From positions 176,713 through 240,712 of the forward strand of contig NZ_SNYS01000007.1 of NCBI RefSeq assembly GCF_004363215.1: a DNA stretch of 64,000 nt. The letters are read 5' to 3'. The notes beneath the pieces are model-generated. The model was not told the DNA's origin and searched no databases. It saw nothing but the letters and a program-made list of their open reading frames with translations. The position numbers were made by a program, and so were the translations under genes. Below are positions 61,716-64,000 of the stretch, piece after piece. The stretch comes from Methanimicrococcus blatticola (GTDB taxonomy: Archaea; Halobacteriota; Methanosarcinia; Methanosarcinales; Methanosarcinaceae). Every line of letters begins with the position of its first letter. Position 1 is the first letter of the stretch.

Positions 61716-62036
61716 ATGTTAACAATTACGGATGCAGCTGTCGCTGCTTTAAATGATGTATTGGCTGAACAAAATAAAAAGGATCACTATCTCCGTGTCT
61801 TTATTGCAGGCATCGGATGCGGCGGTCCGTCTTTTGGCTTAGCTTTGGAAGACAAAATCGGCGAAGCCGACAAAACCGCTGAAATCGGCGCAACCAAAGT
61901 GATTTACGACACAGAACTTGAAAAAACCGTTGAAAATTTAGTCATTGATTACATTGACAACGAAATGGGAACAGGCTTTGTTGTTGAAGATCCGACAGCA
62001 GAAGCATGCGGCGGCGGATGTGCCGGCTGCCATTAA
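61716..62036 (+). CDS. HesB/IscA-like iron-sulfur protein
   Basis: 106 residues of the HesB/IscA (A-type carrier) fold: LTITDAAVAALNDVLAEQ, RVFIAGIGCGGPSFGLALED and the C-terminal EACGGGCAGCH, which supplies the clustered cysteines. Probably a carrier of Fe-S clusters or iron; close relatives in methanogens are annotated HesB-like selenoproteins or adhesins. GGAG precedes the ATG, and a strong terminator follows. Confidence 0.85.
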   Translation: MLTITDAAVAALNDVLAEQNKKDHYLRVFIAGIGCGGPSFGLALEDKIGEADKTAEIGATKVIYDTELEKTVENLVIDYIDNEMGTGFVVEDPTAEACGGGCAGCH

Positions 62037-62054
62037 TTGAACAGAACAGAATAT

Positions 62055-62096
62055 CAGCACGAACACAGCTTTTCGCTGTGATATCGTGTCTTTTTT
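62055..62096 (+). terminator. Terminator of the HesB-like gene
   Basis: CACAGC (62064-62069) pairs with GCTGTG (62075-62080), extended outside by CACG/CGTG, and is followed by TTTTTTATTTT. Confidence 0.75.
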
Positions 62097-62157
62097 ATTT
62101 TATTAATTTCAGAATCAGATAATTATATTCATATATATTCATATTCAGGTGAGAATT

Positions 62158-62514
62158 ATGTTTCCGGGAATGGGCGGCGGACGCGGCGGAATGAATCCGA
62201 AGAAAATGCAAGGAATGATGAAACAGCTCGGCATTGAGATGAGCGAAATCAATAATGCAGAACAAGTGATTATTAAAACAACAGACGGCGATATTATCAT
62301 TGACAATCCGTCAATTTCAATTATGACAGCGCAAGGCGTTGACACTTACCAAATTAACGGTGATGTCAGAAAAGCACCCAAAGAACTGGTCATTCCGGAT
62401 GAGGATGTTCGTTTGGTTTGCGAACAGACCGGCGTTTCTGAAGAAGAAGCGAAAAAAGCACTTGAAGAAAACAACGGTGATTTGGCTGAAGCGATTTTAT
62501 CGCTTTCCAGCTGA
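62158..62514 (+). CDS. nac: Nascent polypeptide-associated complex protein (archaeal NAC)
   Basis: 118 residues, forming a homodimer at the ribosome exit tunnel that shields nascent chains. MFPGMGGGRGGMNPKKMQGM is the usual archaeal start; a NAC beta-barrel (VIIKTTDGDIIIDNPSISIM) follows and a C-terminal UBA domain (VRLVCEQTGVSEEEAKKALE, NNGDLAEAILSL) ends the protein. AGGTGAG lies just before the ATG; the GTG three codons earlier is part of that site. Confidence 0.95.
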   Translation: MFPGMGGGRGGMNPKKMQGMMKQLGIEMSEINNAEQVIIKTTDGDIIIDNPSISIMTAQGVDTYQINGDVRKAPKELVIPDEDVRLVCEQTGVSEEEAKKALEENNGDLAEAILSLSS

Positions 62515-62636
62515 TTTCTTTTTTTAAATATTTCCTTTAATTTTAAAATTATTTTTTCATTTTTTCTTATTCATAGAGAATAATAAAATAAGAGCGCAAC
62601 TTCTCAAAAAATAGATAGAATAAGAAAAATAAAAAA

Positions 62637-62708
62637 AGCCAACGTCCGGATTTGAACCGAAGTAGATTCGCTCTGCAGGCGAACGCATAGCCGCTCTGCC
62701 ACGTTGGC
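62637..62708 (-). tRNA. tRNA-Cys (GCA)
   Basis: 72-nt cloverleaf: acceptor GCCAACG/CGTTGGC, D arm GCAGAGCGGCTATGC, anticodon stem TTCGC/GCGAA with loop CTGCAGA (anticodon GCA), and T arm CGGTTCAAATCCG-type. The discriminator base is U, as for tRNA-Cys. CCA is not encoded. TTTAAG- and TTATAG-like stretches upstream on the minus strand may be the promoter. Confidence 0.95.
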
Positions 62709-62809
62709 GATAAGACCCCCCTATAAGAGAGATTCTTAAACGGTTTTTTAGTATTTAAAAGAAACGGAGGGATTTTTAATTTGAAAAACAATATTCACAT
62801 GGTTAAAGA

Positions 62810-63442
62810 ATGACAACGATAAACAATCAAAATAAAGATGAAACGTTAATTGTAATTATCGGCGGATTTTTAGGAAGCGGCAAGACGACTTTGATTAAAG
62901 AAATCGGAAAACATTACGCTGCCGACGGAAAAGTTGTTACATATTTTACAAATGAAGTCGGCGAAGAAACAATTGACGGTGATTTGTTAGGATATGATAT
63001 GGATACAAAAGAAATTACAACAGCTTGTGTCACGTGTAATTTAAAAGAAGTTATGTCAGCGGCTGTTGAACAATTACTTGACCGCGTTCACCCGGATATT
63101 TTGTTGATTGAGCCTAAGGAAACAGTTTCACCGCTTGTTGTAAAGGATGAACTCAATAAGATGTCATTGAAATCCGGATCTGAAGAATGTCAATTTGCCC
63201 CGCTTTTTACTTTAATTGATTGTTCACGCTTTTTTAAAAACGTAAAAGAGAAAAAGAAAATAACGTTTGATCAAATAGCCGTCTCGGAAGTAATTGTATT
63301 GAATAAAACGGATTTAATTGATGAAAAAGAATTGAATTTAATTTCTGAAAGTATTCGGCAAATAAATCCGGATGCAAAAATAATCAAAAATTCAATTCAA
63401 AAAGAAGAAAGAGATGAAATTATTAAATTAATTCATTTTTAA
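62810..63442 (+). CDS. CobW/HypB-type GTPase (metal chaperone family)
   Basis: 210 residues: P-loop IIGGFLGSGKTTL (about 16-28), switch region FTNEVGEETIDGDLL, a metal-site motif TACVTCNLKE (variant of CxCC), base-recognition NKTDLID, and no C-terminal CobW domain. Short members occur beside corrinoid methyltransferases or hydrogenases and are thought to load metal or activate cofactors; the client here is unknown. No Shine-Dalgarno. Its end overlaps the convergent gene by four bases. Confidence 0.82.
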   Translation: MTTINNQNKDETLIVIIGGFLGSGKTTLIKEIGKHYAADGKVVTYFTNEVGEETIDGDLLGYDMDTKEITTACVTCNLKEVMSAAVEQLLDRVHPDILLIEPKETVSPLVVKDELNKMSLKSGSEECQFAPLFTLIDCSRFFKNVKEKKKITFDQIAVSEVIVLNKTDLIDEKELNLISESIRQINPDAKIIKNSIQKEERDEIIKLIHF

Positions 63443-63717
63443 GATTCATCGTCGAGCAATTCATCCAAAACATCTGCTGCTTTTTGGAATTCTTCCTCGT
63501 CTTCGATATCAATTAATTCAACATCATCTTCGTGTTCTTTAAATCCGTAAATCAAAATGTCTTCGGATCCGTCTTGTTTCAGCAATGCGATGTATTCCTT
63601 ACCGTTTGCTTCAAATGTCCCGAGAATTTCACATTCAACAGATGTATCATCATCGAATTCGATTGTGAGCGTGTTTGATTCTCCGCAACAACAATCAGGG
63701 CCGTGTTCATGTTCCAT
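63439..63717 (-). CDS. DUF1292 family protein
   Basis: 92 residues, strongly acidic. The DUF1292 (YrzB/UPF0473) core is LTIEFDDDTSVECEILGTFE, YIALLKQDGSEDILIYGFKE and DDVELIDIEDEEEFQKAADV. A short N-terminal HEHGPDCCCGE adds His and Cys that could bind metal. The family is common in Firmicutes and of unknown function. AGGAGG lies ten bases before the ATG. Confidence 0.85.
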   Translation of the reverse strand: MEHEHGPDCCCGESNTLTIEFDDDTSVECEILGTFEANGKEYIALLKQDGSEDILIYGFKEHEDDVELIDIEDEEEFQKAADVLDELLDDES

Positions 63718-63834
63718 AACCTAAAAACCTCCTTTTATCAAAACATACCGGATAGGAAATGTTTTTCTCCCCTACATGCGGCTTGAACATAAATAATCTT
63801 CTAAGATTTTCAAGAAGAGAAAACAAAAAGAAAC

Positions 63835-63914
63835 AGCTCCCGCTATTCAATTATAAATCTTTATCAAAATACAAAAGCTCCCGCTATTCAATTATAACTC
63901 TTTATCAAAATAAG
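63835..63914. repeat. Tandem 41-base direct repeat downstream of 5S rRNA
   Basis: Two copies of AGCTCCCGCTATTCAATTAT plus AA(A/C)TCTTTATCAAAATA, differing at one position. They begin 20-100 bases beyond the 3' end of the 5S rRNA gene on its strand. They could be duplicated processing or termination sequences. Confidence 0.75.
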
Positions 63915-63932
63915 AATGATAAAGAAAGACTC

Positions 63933-64000
63933 ATGGCAGCGATCCAAGGTTCCCGAAGGCTCGCACACTTCAGTACAACAGGGAACGCCGGCGGGCTTAT
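63933..64000 (-). rRNA. rrf: 5S ribosomal RNA, 3' part (cut by window edge)
   Basis: Read on the minus strand, the sequence shows ATAAGCCCGCCGGCGTTCCC, then GTACTGAAGTGTGCGAGCCT, then GGGAACCTTGGATCGCTGCC. This matches the 3' half of archaeal 5S rRNA (GTACTGAAGTG loop E/helix IV and the terminal helix strand). The 5' half lies outside the window. The exact 3' end is uncertain by a few bases. Confidence 0.88.

Overview
The window is archaeal and looks like a methylotrophic member of the Methanosarcinaceae. Pelota, RqcH, RadA, PriS/PriL, a GINS subunit, an archaeal NAC, eL42 and eS27 fix the domain. A methylcobamide:CoM methyltransferase, an F420H2:NADP oxidoreductase, a CfbB/CbiA-type amidase and a 2-oxoacid:ferredoxin oxidoreductase point to a methanogen. 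A tetrahydrofolate enzyme set (GlyA, FolD, FolP, MetF, MetV) is otherwise known in archaea mainly from Methanosarcina-type methanogens. The low-GC, repeat-rich intergenic DNA would suit a host-associated genus such as Methanimicrococcus, but the genus is an inference. None of the roughly 57 complete genes listed ends in TAG, as expected in a pyrrolysine-decoding genome.

Layout. 1-8.5 kb: DUF655 fragment, PAP2 phosphatase, a replication/translation cluster on the minus strand (priS, gins51, rpl44e, rps27e), then the ribosome-rescue pair rqcH and pelA. 9-19 kb: minus-strand folate/C1 genes (metV-metF-cofE-like-trx and glyA-folD-folP) around two paralogous exported, C-terminally sorted proteins. 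19-24 kb: nfo, a small unknown protein, coaD, radA, priL. 23.5-24.7 kb: a small antitoxin-like ORF and a CoiA-like gene interrupted by one in-frame TAG. 24.7-32.8 kb: cfbB-like, asd, two ferredoxins, membrane proteins and a rhodanese. 32.9-33.7 kb: a type III toxin-antitoxin locus with promoter, 44-nt repeat RNA, terminator and a CptN-like toxin whose codon 50 is TAG. 33.7-37.1 kb: zinc/manganese ABC transporter with a DtxR-type regulator and a shared operator-like motif. 37.5-41.8 kb: two EamA transporters, the methyltransferase and an isoprenylcysteine-methyltransferase-like protein. 41.9-47.6 kb: an AT-rich defence-like island, a PLD/helicase/DUF3427 protein with a small partner, convergent to a coupled SIR2-like/DUF262 pair. 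47.6-53 kb: vorCBA, an acyl-CoA synthetase and an XRE-cupin regulator. 53-64 kb: HEAT-like protein, M42 peptidase, a glutamine synthetase-like protein without active-site residues, fno, mscS, an unknown protein, a HesB protein, NAC, tRNA-Cys, a CobW-type GTPase, a DUF1292 protein and the 3' part of a 5S rRNA.

Two things stand out. First, the type III toxin-antitoxin locus with an amber codon inside the toxin, together with a second amber-interrupted accessory gene and no TAG stops elsewhere, raises the possibility of pyrrolysine-dependent expression. Second, a superfamily of intergenic hairpin repeats fills most large gene-free gaps. Its stems vary in a compensated way between copies while the loops keep GCGAAGC-type cores, and a CG-rich motif (CGCGCGCGAG) recurs mostly just 3' of genes.
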